Shown: piece by piece, positions 42,046-49,486 of the stretch | Layout: each line of letters begins with the position of its first letter | Numbering within the stretch: position 1 is the stretch's first letter | From: Bin5 sp965221145 | GTDB taxonomy: Bacteria > Chloroflexota > Anaerolineae > Caldilineales > Caldilineaceae | Reading direction: 5' to 3' | Assembly: GCA_965221145.1 (NCBI GenBank) | Contig: OZ244877.1 | Span: forward strand, 5,022,001-5,086,000 | DNA length: 64,000 nt | Position numbers and translations under genes: made by a program | The notes under the pieces: generated by a model | What the model was told of the DNA's origin: nothing | What the model saw: the letters and a program-made list of their open reading frames with translations, nothing else | Database searches by the model: none

Positions 42046-43269
42046 TCACTGACCGCTATAAGGAAAGCGGATTTGAAGGATCCCGCCGCTAAAGACCGCG
42101 CCGCTGGCATCCCGCTGCGCCAGCACAGCCGGCAGCAGATATTCGCGCTTGAAGTTGCCGATCGTGATGAAGAGTTCATCGCCCCGTTTCGTCAACCTGA
42201 TCTTGTCCAGTTCGATGTGGGGCAGAGGCAGCTTGAGGACGAAATCGTCACCCTGCTCCTCGATCTCCTGCGCCTGACCGACAAACATCACCTCGCCGGG
42301 ATCGCGTTGTCCGTACAACTCATCCGCCAGCGAACGCAGCGGGGTAAGGCCGACCACCTCCTCGCTGCGCCATGTGCTGTACAGAATCGGCAAGGGGTAG
42401 AAATCCCGCTCGATTTCAGCCAGATAGCGGGCCTGAACCTCCTGAAGCTGGCGCAGATACGGGTCGGCGCTCGGCGCGGTTACGGCTGCTGGGAGGGTCC
42501 CGCTTCCCGCCGCGTCGTCAACCTCTTGCGTTCGGATACCCGGCAGAATGCGGTTGACCAGCACCGCATCGACAGGACAGCCGAAGAGAGACAGATAGGT
42601 TACGGCCCGCGCACCCTCCTTGATCACCATTTTTTCCGGATTGACCACCACCCGATAGCTGGTGATCTGGGGATCGTTCAGGACCCGTTGCAACTCCTTC
42701 ACGTCATCCACCAGCTTGGGCAGGCCGGCCAGCGCGTCCTGGCCCGGCATCAGCCGCCGCAACAGCCCACCGGTCAGGCGCATGGCGGTGTCGCCCCAGC
42801 CGAAAAAGCGCTCAACATACCACTGGAAGCTCTCCGGCATGGCCAGAAGTCGCATCGTTTCGCCGGTGGGCGCCGCGTCGACGATCACCCGGTCGAAGTC
42901 ACGGCTGGCGGCGTTGCGGTAGATATGCAACAGGCTGAAGATCTCCTCCATGCCCGGAATGATCGCCATCTCTTCGGCAACCGTTTTGCTCATGCCCTTC
43001 TTGCGCAGAATCTTGCCCATGTAGCCCTGTAACTTGCCCCAGTTTTTTCGCACTTCGTCCAGGACGTTGATCTCCTGGGCGAACAGATTGGCGGTTACCT
43101 CCGTCGGCTCGCCTTGCAGCGGTGTATCCAGGCTGTCGGCCAAGCTGTGGGCAATGTCTGTGCTGACGACAAGTGTACGGTAGCCCATCTGCGCGCAGCG
43201 TAGGGCGGTTGCCGCGGCCGTCGTCGTTTTGCCAACGCCGCCCTTGCCCAAATAGAGAAGGATGCGCAC
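42046..43269 (-). CDS. ArsA/Get3-family ATPase
   Basis: 407 residues with the deviant P-loop GKGGVGKTTTAAATA at residues 8-22, the switch motif STDIAHSLADSLD and the A-loop-type VDAAPTGETMRLL. The C-terminal 90 residues (LPLPHIELDKIRLTKRGDE) resemble an Hsp20/alpha-crystallin-like domain found in several bacterial ArsA proteins. No arsB/arsD/arsR gene is present, so a Get3-like targeting or other role is as likely as arsenite export. Confidence 0.92.
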   Translation of the reverse strand: MRILLYLGKGGVGKTTTAAATALRCAQMGYRTLVVSTDIAHSLADSLDTPLQGEPTEVTANLFAQEINVLDEVRKNWGKLQGYMGKILRKKGMSKTVAEEMAIIPGMEEIFSLLHIYRNAASRDFDRVIVDAAPTGETMRLLAMPESFQWYVERFFGWGDTAMRLTGGLLRRLMPGQDALAGLPKLVDDVKELQRVLNDPQITSYRVVVNPEKMVIKEGARAVTYLSLFGCPVDAVLVNRILPGIRTQEVDDAAGSGTLPAAVTAPSADPYLRQLQEVQARYLAEIERDFYPLPILYSTWRSEEVVGLTPLRSLADELYGQRDPGEVMFVGQAQEIEEQGDDFVLKLPLPHIELDKIRLTKRGDELFITIGNFKREYLLPAVLAQRDASGAVFSGGILQIRFPYSGQ

Positions 43270-43350
43270 GAAACTTCACCTCTTTTCGCTTTTCAGGAGG
43301 GATCTGAATATCCGGCTGCCGAGGCAATCGGAGTCGCCCGTGTCGTCGGG

Positions 43351-44106
43351 CTACGCGCGGCGACGAGCGCGCCGCAAGATAGCCGCTCCCGTCAGTACCG
43401 TCAGCAGCCCCGCGGCCAGCAGATAATATGCCGCCGCTCGACTGAGACCGAACCAGCCCCGAATCCGCCACCAGTATATCGGCAACTGGGCCCAATAGCT
43501 CCAGCGCAGATGCCAGCGATGGCCGATTGAGATCACATATTTGCCCATGCGGTTGTGGGGGATCCACACCACAAGATAGCAGCGCCCGCCCACAAGCGTG
43601 CGGGTGTCGATGAGGGGGCCGGGGTAGTAATGCACTCGGGTCAGGACATCCTTGACCGGTTGCAGCAGTTCGGTTGGCGGCGGCGCCACGATCGCGCTGT
43701 AGCCCTGCGGCAGTTCCAACGGCACCTTTTGCGTGTCCGCGCTGTAGGGCAGGCTGCGCGCGACGACCGCAAAGGTCGGCAGCACTGAACCGCCGCGGGG
43801 GAGGACCGGCACGAACAGCTGTGCCCGCAGGCGGTCACCGGCCTTGCAGTCCACCCGGTACACATGCGTCTGGCCAAGCTGGGTGAACGCGCCAAAGATA
43901 AGCCGTTTGCGGCTGAAATCGGCGAAGGAATCGCCGTCAATCAACCTGCTGCTGGGACGACTGCCAAAGACGGGAACGCTGCCCGCAAGATCAACGCCGG
44001 GAACAGGCTGGGGCCCGGATCCGTGTTCCATTTGAGCAGACGCGCCATTCGCGATACCGTTCACGGCAGTCACAACCCCTCCTGTAACAATACGTGAGAA
44101 ATGCAC
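43351..44106 (-). CDS. Secreted or membrane-anchored protein of unknown function
   Basis: 251 residues. The N-terminus (MHFSRIVTGGVVTAVNGIA, then ASA-Q) could be a weak signal peptide. A C-terminal membrane segment (about 225-242) is followed by RRARRR, so the bulk would be extracytoplasmic. The middle part (FGAFTQLGQTHVYRVDCKAG, then LFVPVLPRGG) suggests a beta-sandwich. No family is recognised. It ends 81 bp upstream of the ArsA-family gene on the same strand. Confidence 0.65.
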   Translation of the reverse strand: MHFSRIVTGGVVTAVNGIANGASAQMEHGSGPQPVPGVDLAGSVPVFGSRPSSRLIDGDSFADFSRKRLIFGAFTQLGQTHVYRVDCKAGDRLRAQLFVPVLPRGGSVLPTFAVVARSLPYSADTQKVPLELPQGYSAIVAPPPTELLQPVKDVLTRVHYYPGPLIDTRTLVGGRCYLVVWIPHNRMGKYVISIGHRWHLRWSYWAQLPIYWWRIRGWFGLSRAAAYYLLAAGLLTVLTGAAILRRARRRA

Positions 44107-44230
44107 GAGCGTTGCAGCTTCATGTCACGGGCAAGAGTCTATCACCCACTTGCCCGCTCCGTCAACCGAACGCCTATCTCCGGGACATCCCAGATCTGGG
44201 GCAAACGTTGTCTGAATCAGGATTTGCGTG

Positions 44231-44278
44231 TTTGGCCGCCGCCAAGTGTCCAAACCGCTGGAGTCAGCGGCGGCCAAA
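44231..44278 (+). repeat. R3 48 bp palindromic repeat, copy 2
   Basis: TTTGGCCGCCGC (44231-44242) pairs with GCGGCGGCCAAA (44267-44278). The loop carries CAAGTGTCC and CTGGAGTCA as in copy 1. The high GC 12 bp stem would be a very stable RNA hairpin. Confidence 0.85.
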
Positions 44279-44518
44279 TTTGTGGATTGACAGGATAGCA
44301 GGCGATGGGTCGATGCTTATGCGGTGCGTTCTTTCCGTCGGCTGAACGGGCACATCGCATTTGCCCAACTTTTTGGAGTGCGCCACCGACCATCGGGTGC
44401 ATCCCGAATTATTGTGCGTCGTCGCCCAGGATGCATCCGAGATTATTGCATATCCCCCTGGGAACGCGGGCATCTCGCCCGCGCCCGGCGTAGCTGGCAA
44501 GATAGGGCGAGATGCGCG

Positions 44519-44584
44519 CCAAATATCCTGGATACACCCCATCTACCGAGCCTGTCACCTGCCAAAACTGAAGTGTGGTATAAT
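44519..44584 (+). promoter_or_regulatory. Cassette A promoter with GGATACACCC box
   Basis: The box ATATCCTGGATACACCC (ending 44539) is followed 39 bp later by TATAAT (44579-44584). The -35 region is weak, so an activator at the box is plausible. The predicted start is near 44591, where a GTG opens a frame of only 22 codons. Confidence 0.5.
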
Positions 44585-44673
44585 ACCTCCGTGCATCGGT
44601 CAGGCAAAGCCAACAGTGCCAGCCTACGTCAACGCGAAAGAACGTTTCATTTCGTATAGTAATCAATGGGGGG

Positions 44674-44695
44674 GGTAAAGCGGACAAAGCGGACA
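44674..44695 (+). repeat. Tandem 9-mer block after a G-run, copy 1
   Basis: An 8 G run (44668-44675) leads into GGT followed by two direct copies of AAAGCGGAC and a final A. The same 22 bases recur at 45222-45243. Confidence 0.8.
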
Positions 44696-44950
44696 TTTTT
44701 ACTAAACGTTTAGGAAAATCCACCCCCTGACAGCCCGCTCAAACAGCGATTCCCGCGTCACCACCCAAAATCCGGGACCCACACGAATTCGCTGCCCGCG
44801 ACCCAAAATGGAATCTCGTCCCCAGCTTTTTGGGGCTATCCGAATTTCTTAACTGGCGGGTGGGCGCGTCCTGATATGCTGGCAAATGCGCCTGTGCTTT
44901 AGTCAGAACCCATCCCCATGTCCCGAAGGCCACAATTCAGACAACGACTG

Positions 44951-45016
44951 CGCAAAAATCCTGGATGCACCCGCCACCCACCCAAACTTGCCCGATTCGA
45001 CCATCTGTGCTATACT
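44951..45016 (+). promoter_or_regulatory. Cassette B promoter with GGATGCACCC box
   Basis: AAAAATCCTGGATGCACCC (ending 44972) is followed 38 bp later by TATACT (45011-45016). TTGCCC (44988-44993) gives a 17 bp spacer, and TGC before TATACT is an extended -10. A frame from GTG 45026 ends at the TAA inside the tandem 9-mer block (45223). Confidence 0.6.
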
Positions 45017-45221
45017 CACCCCATCGTGCCAACCATACCGTCTCGCACACGCAGGCAGACCCGCCCTTTCGAACAATTTCCGCTTGATTTCTATCGCGCA
45101 AAAGTAAGCAACAAACGAACAGTTCCTGTAAGAAATCCTGCAATATCCCACAACCTGACCGAAATCCCTGAACCCCGCTTCAGGCAAGATTTGGAACATA
45201 TGTTCAAAGGGGGGGGGGGGA

Positions 45222-45243
45222 GGTAAAGCGGACAAAGCGGACA
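45222..45243 (+). repeat. Tandem 9-mer block after a G-run, copy 2
   Basis: A run of 12 G (45209-45220) is followed by A and then the same GGT plus two AAAGCGGAC units as at 44674. Both copies continue with ACTAAA-like AT-rich sequence and GGAAAAT. Confidence 0.8.
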
Positions 45244-45324
45244 CTAAATAATTTTATATCTTGGAAAATATAGACTCTGCCAGTAAGGTTCCCCGACAGA
45301 TCATGACACCAATACCCTAACAAC

Positions 45325-45410
45325 CCGCGCTCGGGTGCCCCTTGGGCGCGCGAAGCGGTAGCGCATCTAACAATGCGCGCTCATAGTACGAAGTGGTAGC
45401 GCATCCAACA
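45325..45410 (+). repeat. R1 REP-like repeat, degenerate pair
   Basis: Unit 1 (45325-45372) has GCGCTC, an insert, then GCGAAGCGGTAGCGCATC. Unit 2 (45377-45410) reads GCGCTCATAGTACGAAGTGG then TAGCGCATCC. Same orientation as the pairs at 17574 and 54139. Confidence 0.7.
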
Positions 45411-45476
45411 CACGGCTTCTATCGGTGCAGGAGAGCCATCTCCGGCAGAGGCGCGGCAGGAAATCGCGGTTGGCAT

Positions 45477-45535
45477 TTTGAAGATTTTTTGGCGGAACCG
45501 TCTTTCGTCTAACGCCATTACAAAAAACTGTCAAA
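45477..45535. repeat. R2 inverted-repeat element (59 bp)
   Basis: TTTGAAGATTTTTTGGCGGA at the left, identical to the 26253 copy for 20 bp or more, and CAAAAAACTGTCAAA at the right. It lies about 85 bp upstream of the promoter box of the transporter at 45674. Confidence 0.8.
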
Positions 45536-45599
45536 ACCGGCCCTACCCACCGCCTCCGTTCCCAGCGTCAGCAAGCCTGCCGCGTTCCCAGAGCAACGA

Positions 45600-45667
45600 T
45601 GCAATAAATCTGGGATGCACCCCCGACCACCAATCTCTTGGAAATCTGAATAAATCTATGGTACGCT
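45600..45667 (+). promoter_or_regulatory. Promoter of the BCD-family transporter with GGATGCACCC box
   Basis: AATAAATCTGGGATGCACCC (ending 45622) is followed 39 bp later by the -10 TACGCT (45662-45667), with TTGGAA (45638-45643) at an 18 bp spacing. The expected start point coincides with the ATG at 45674, implying a leaderless mRNA. Confidence 0.55.
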
Positions 45668-45673
45668 TTACCG

Positions 45674-46978
45674 ATGAATGCTCGAGTTCTCGCACAGCTT
45701 GTCCTCGTTCACGTAGGTGTCTCGATCACCGTCGTCCCGGTCACAAGTACGCTCAACCGCGTGATGATCGCCGACCTGCAAATGCCCGTGATGTTGGTCG
45801 CCGTTCTGGTTGCGTTGCCCTATCTGCTCTCCCCGCTTCAGATTCTTTTGGGCAACTGGTCGGATCGGCATCCTGCGGCTGATTATCACCGCACGCCCTG
45901 GATTCTCCTCGGCGGGCTGCTGGCGGCGACGGGCAGTTACTTCACCGTCCACGTCGCCTATCTTCTGGCCGACAACTTTGCGCTGGGTCTCTGGGCTGCC
46001 GCTATCGTTTTCTGCCTGTGGGGCGTCGGCATCAACGCCGCGTCGGTCAGCTATCTCTCGCTGGTCACCGATCTGGCCGACGAAGAGGGGCGCAGTCGGG
46101 CGGTCAGCATCATGTGGACAGCGATGATCTTGGCGACGATCGTAACCAGCCTGGCTCTCGCGCGCATGTTGACGACCTTTTCGAAAGAGGCGCTCTTTAC
46201 GGCCTTCGGCGCGATCTGGCTCGTGTCGGTCATCTTTGTGCTCGTGGGCAGCTACCGTATTGAACCGCGAGCTTCGGAGAGAACCGACCGGCCTGCGCGC
46301 AGCGCCGACGATCCAATGCAGGTATTGCGTCTGCTGGCGCTGAACCCGGAGGCCCGCCGCTTCTTCCTTTATCTGATGCTCGTGTTGATCAGCATCCACG
46401 CCCAGGACGTGTTGCTGGAACCGTTCGGAGCGGAGGCCCTGGGTATGCCGGTCGCGGTCACGTCCCGCCTGACTTCGATCTGGGGCGCGGGTCTGTTTAT
46501 TACGCTTTTGGGCGGGCTGCTGCTGGTGAAACGCTGGGGAAAGAAGGCCGGCGCCAATCTGGGCGCGTCCGTGGCCGCGGTCGCTTTCGCCTCAATCATC
46601 GCCACTGGTCTGCTCGGCCAATCGAACCTGTTTGAGGGCGCCGTGTTCCTGTTGGGGCTGGGCGGCGGCCTCATGACCGTCAGCAATCTCAGCTTCATGC
46701 TCGACATGACCGTGCCCCAGGCCGCCGGCCTCTACATAGGCGCCTGGAGCGTGGCCAATTTCGCCGGTCAGGCGATCGGCAATGTCATCAGCGGTCTGCT
46801 GTGGGACCTGTTCTTCAGGCTGACGGGCAACCCGCTGATGGGTTATGCGGCCGTCTTCTCCTTAGAAATCGTCGGCCTGTTGCTGGCGGTCTGGCTCTTC
46901 CGTTCCATCAGTGTCGAAAGCTTCCGCCGTCAAGCCGCAGTTCGGCTGCACACCGTTCTCTCCCTCGCCACCGATTAG
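45674..46978 (+). CDS. BCD/PucC-family MFS transporter
   Basis: 434 residues and about 12 membrane segments. The PucC/LhaA (bacteriochlorophyll delivery, BCD) family is indicated by LNRVMIADLQMPVMLVAVLV, SPLQILLGNWSDRHP and YHRTPWILLGGLLAATG. In phototrophs such proteins help assemble light-harvesting complexes, but non-phototrophic Chloroflexota also carry homologues. No bacteriochlorophyll or reaction-centre gene is in the window, so the substrate is left open. Predicted to be translated from a leaderless transcript. Confidence 0.87.
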   Translation: MNARVLAQLVLVHVGVSITVVPVTSTLNRVMIADLQMPVMLVAVLVALPYLLSPLQILLGNWSDRHPAADYHRTPWILLGGLLAATGSYFTVHVAYLLADNFALGLWAAAIVFCLWGVGINAASVSYLSLVTDLADEEGRSRAVSIMWTAMILATIVTSLALARMLTTFSKEALFTAFGAIWLVSVIFVLVGSYRIEPRASERTDRPARSADDPMQVLRLLALNPEARRFFLYLMLVLISIHAQDVLLEPFGAEALGMPVAVTSRLTSIWGAGLFITLLGGLLLVKRWGKKAGANLGASVAAVAFASIIATGLLGQSNLFEGAVFLLGLGGGLMTVSNLSFMLDMTVPQAAGLYIGAWSVANFAGQAIGNVISGLLWDLFFRLTGNPLMGYAAVFSLEIVGLLLAVWLFRSISVESFRRQAAVRLHTVLSLATD

Positions 46979-47003
46979 CGCTCCACTGGCCCTGATTCCG
47001 GAG

Positions 47004-47063
47004 TTTGAAGGTTTCTTGTATTGGCGCTGGCATGGAAGACGATTCCGCCAAAAAATCTTCAAA
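47004..47063. repeat. R2 inverted-repeat element (60 bp), reverse orientation
   Basis: TTTGAAGGTTTCTTGTATTG at the left and CCGCCAAAAAATCTTCAAA at the right. Read on the minus strand it matches the 26253 and 45477 copies. It lies 26 bp after the transporter stop codon. Confidence 0.8.
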
Positions 47064-47140
47064 ACGCCACATACCGCGCCCCTTGTGGGCAGAGGCGCAT
47101 TGAGCATTACCCCGCTGTGCGCTGTGCGGTTCGTCTATGC

Positions 47141-47146
47141 TATACT
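47141..47146 (+). promoter_or_regulatory. Extended -10 element
   Basis: TATGCTATACT includes TATACT with an upstream TG. It lies 121 bp before the small gene at 47262. No matching -35 or GGATGCACCC box is at the expected distance. Confidence 0.4.
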
Positions 47147-47261
47147 GGAAAGCGGAATCGGATGCACGTGCCGATTTTGGCCGTAGCCGATTCCAGGTTT
47201 TTGGAAACTTGGCAACGGTCAAAACGCCACGGGACAATCTCCCCGCCCTGAGGACGGTAGC

Positions 47262-47561
47262 ATGGTCAAAGTATTGCTGAGTTACGATATGCGGGATGGT
47301 CACGAAGAGGACTGTCAGCGTTACGTCGTCCAGACGCTGGCTCCGGGGCTGGCGCAACTGGGCCTGCGCATCACCGACGCCTGGTACACTCTGTGGGGAG
47401 AAGCGCCGCAGATCCTCGGCGGCGGGCTGCTTGAGGACAAGGAAGACGCCGCGCGCATCCTGCGCTCTCAGGAATGGCAGGAACTGATCGCCGGTCTGGA
47501 ACCGTTCGTCGAAAATTTCAAAGTTCGTGTCGTTGATTCCAACGGCCGTCTTCAGTTCTAA
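47262..47561 (+). CDS. Small conserved-looking protein, possible dimeric alpha-beta barrel
   Basis: 99 residues (MVKVLLSYDMRDGHEEDCQR, then a region with GLRITDAWYTLWGEAP). GAGGACGG precedes the ATG. The pattern of a beta strand, helix and Trp-containing second strand resembles small dimeric alpha-beta barrel proteins (NIPSNAP or EthD type), but I cannot name the family. It is followed by a gene 32 bp away on the same strand. Confidence 0.65.
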   Translation: MVKVLLSYDMRDGHEEDCQRYVVQTLAPGLAQLGLRITDAWYTLWGEAPQILGGGLLEDKEDAARILRSQEWQELIAGLEPFVENFKVRVVDSNGRLQF

Positions 47562-47593
47562 GCGGGCTGGCATCACGCCGCACCTCACGCTTT

Positions 47594-48373
47594 ATGGCTC
47601 TTGCGCAGACGGTCCAACGTTCCACTCCCGCACAACGCCCCCGCACAGCATCCACGCAATGTCGTCGAACAACTCCAGCCGGGTTACGTTGCCGCCCCTT
47701 GGCGCTGGTTGTCTTTCTCGAAAACGTTGGCCATGTACACGGTGTGCCTCTACCCCGCTGGGCGATGGCGGCACTCGATTGGGCGACAGAAGAGTACGCA
47801 AAGCTGTTGCTGCGGCTCCTCGGCGCCCACCGCCGCTATGACCGTATCGTCATTCTGGAGGATGACAGGGCCACCGCGCAGAATCTGACCGCCGCGCTCG
47901 TCGCAATGAGCGCCACCCATACGGTCGATCAGCTTCTGCTGGTGCATGGACAGGAGCGCTGTCTGGTCGGGTACAGGGGGCGGGAATTTGTCGACGCGGC
48001 GGCGTTTGACGCTCTGCTGGCGCGTTATGTTGCGAACAGTTCCCTGCTCGACCTGCGCATGGTGTACGGGGTCAACTGCTACGGCGCCAGCCTGGCCGCC
48101 ACCTGGCTGGCGCTGGGCGCGCAGGCGGTCAACGGCGCGCAGGCGGTCAACTGGCTGCCGGAACCGAGTCTCAGCCTCTTTCTACGCAAATGGCTGAACG
48201 GTTCGCCCTTCAGTGAGGCCGTAAGCGACAGCGCCCGCCGCGCGCGCGCGGTTGGCAGATTGCTGTGGCGGGACAGGGCCGACGGCCGCGAACATCCCAA
48301 CATCGTCGGTAGCCGTCAGATCGTCTACGGCCTGCGGGATGTGACAATCGCCTCGGTTACAGACAGACGTTGA
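47594..48373 (+). CDS. Protein of unknown function with caspase-like His/Cys motif
   Basis: About 259 residues. After a basic N-terminus of doubtful coding status, DRIVILEDDRATAQN suggests a beta-alpha unit, and VDQLLLVHGQ (H118) plus MVYGVNCYGASLAATWLALG (C162) resemble the His and Cys positions of caspase-fold (CHAT, C25) proteins, where a helix after the Cys ends with GA.AV.G. Here GAQAVNGAQAVN is a short tandem duplication. Peptidase activity is only a suggestion. The true start may be downstream of 47594. Confidence 0.55.
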   Translation: MALAQTVQRSTPAQRPRTASTQCRRTTPAGLRCRPLALVVFLENVGHVHGVPLPRWAMAALDWATEEYAKLLLRLLGAHRRYDRIVILEDDRATAQNLTAALVAMSATHTVDQLLLVHGQERCLVGYRGREFVDAAAFDALLARYVANSSLLDLRMVYGVNCYGASLAATWLALGAQAVNGAQAVNWLPEPSLSLFLRKWLNGSPFSEAVSDSARRARAVGRLLWRDRADGREHPNIVGSRQIVYGLRDVTIASVTDRR

Positions 48374-48430
48374 AGCGTTGAATGCGTCCCCGATCCAACG
48401 GGACGCGCACAGAAGACAAGAGGAACTGAT

Positions 48431-49018
48431 ATGCCCCTTCCCAGCCGGACCGAAGCCATACAACTACTGCATGAATGGGTCGAAACAGAGGGTCTGCGCC
48501 GCCATATGCTGGCGGTCGAGGCGGCGATGCGCGTCTATGCCCGTCATTATGGCGAGGACGAGGATCTCTGGGGTCTGACCGGGCTGCTCCACGATCTGGA
48601 CTACGACCGTTTTCCCGATATGGATGATCAGGAGAACGGCCATCCCCGCACGGCCTTGCGCCTGTTCCGTGATCGGGGCTACCCCCCGGACTTCATCCAC
48701 GCGATCGAGGCCCACGCCACCTTTCTCGGCGTGCCGCGCGAGTCGAAGCTGGATCAGGCGTTGCTCGCCTGTGACGAGCTGACCGGCTTGATCCTGGCCT
48801 GCGCGTATGTGCGCCCGGATCGGGATCTGCGCAGTGTAAAGCTCAAATCGGTCAAGAAGAAGTGGAAGGACAAACGCTTCACCGCAGCCATTGACCGCGC
48901 AGAGAATCTCCACTTTATCGAGAAGCTGGGCGAACCCTTTGATGAGCACGTGCAACGGGTTCTGGACGCGATGACAGAAGTCGCCGCGCAGTTGGGCGTG
49001 TCCGGCGAGCAAGGGTAG
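48431..49018 (+). CDS. HD domain protein
   Basis: 195 residues. H25, the HD pair H54-D55 in GLLHDLDYDRF, and later His (AIEAHATFLG) and Asp (LLACDELTGLI) follow the HD-domain pattern for metal-dependent phosphohydrolases. Small stand-alone HDIG-like proteins of this type lack known substrates. AAGAGGAACTGAT precedes the ATG. Confidence 0.88.
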   Translation: MPLPSRTEAIQLLHEWVETEGLRRHMLAVEAAMRVYARHYGEDEDLWGLTGLLHDLDYDRFPDMDDQENGHPRTALRLFRDRGYPPDFIHAIEAHATFLGVPRESKLDQALLACDELTGLILACAYVRPDRDLRSVKLKSVKKKWKDKRFTAAIDRAENLHFIEKLGEPFDEHVQRVLDAMTEVAAQLGVSGEQG

Positions 49019-49051
49019 ATAGCTGCGCCGTCGTCATCAACCGGGTCCGCG

Positions 49052-49486
49052 CTACGCAAGCGCGTCCAGGACGCGCGCCGGCGTCATGGGCAGCGTGCGG
49101 ATGCGTCGGCCCGTGGCCGCGGCAAACGCGTTGGCTATCGCCGCGCCAACCGGCGCGATCGGCGGCTCGCCCATGCCGTAGGGCGTATCGCCGCCCGTGT
49201 TCACCAGGACGGAGCGGACGTCGGGCGCTTCACGCATCGTCAGCAGCGGATAGGTCTCGAAGTTATTCAGATCGAGACGTCCTTCCTTCACATACGCCTG
49301 CTCAATCAGCGTCGACCCCACACCCCACATGACGTTGCCCTCGATCTGAGCCTTCGCCCCATCGCCGTTGACGACCAATCCACAGTCCACGGCGCAGGCT
49401 ACGTCATGGACGGTGATCTTGCCGGACGATTCGTCAACCGATACCTCCGCGAGGGTGCGGACGAGATTGGGGGCGAAGATGGTCAT
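49052..49486 (-). pseudogene. Xanthine dehydrogenase-family molybdenum subunit, C-terminal fragment
   Basis: The frame encodes the last 144 residues of a molybdopterin-binding hydroxylase subunit: AEVSVDESSGKITVHDVACA, VDCGLVVNGDGAKAQIEG and GMGEPPIAPVGAAIANAFAA are typical. About 600 N-terminal residues are missing, and the fragment starts where the ISKra4-type transposase ends. No missing part occurs beyond the element, so the gene was truncated, not simply interrupted. Confidence 0.85.

Larger units (their letters stand above)
44107..45673. other. Repeat- and promoter-rich intergenic island
   Basis: This 1.57 kb stretch contains no convincing protein gene; reading frames here differ between repeat copies. 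It holds the R3 palindrome (44231-44278), two inverted copies of a GGATGCATCC/GGATGCACCC box (about 44395-44450), two promoter-like cassettes (44519-44700 and 44951-45243), a degenerate R1 pair (45325-45410), an R2 element (45477-45535) and the promoter of the BCD-family transporter. Density of repeats is far above the rest of the window. Confidence 0.7.

Noticed and set aside
42046..43269. ArsA-type ATPase as an arsenic resistance operon
   Set aside because: No arsR, arsB, arsC or arsD lies beside it; ArsA/Get3 proteins have other roles.
44324..44678. Small open frames in the repeat island, including GTG 44591 and GTG 45026
   Set aside because: They are not similar to each other although the cassettes share ends, and show no family features. 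They are mentioned only as part of the cassettes.
45674..46978. PucC-like gene as proof of phototrophy
   Set aside because: BCD-family homologues occur in non-phototrophs, and no pigment or reaction-centre gene is visible.
49052..49486. Short hydroxylase frame as an intact small gene
   Set aside because: It begins exactly at the transposase end and matches only the C-terminus of a roughly 750-residue family.
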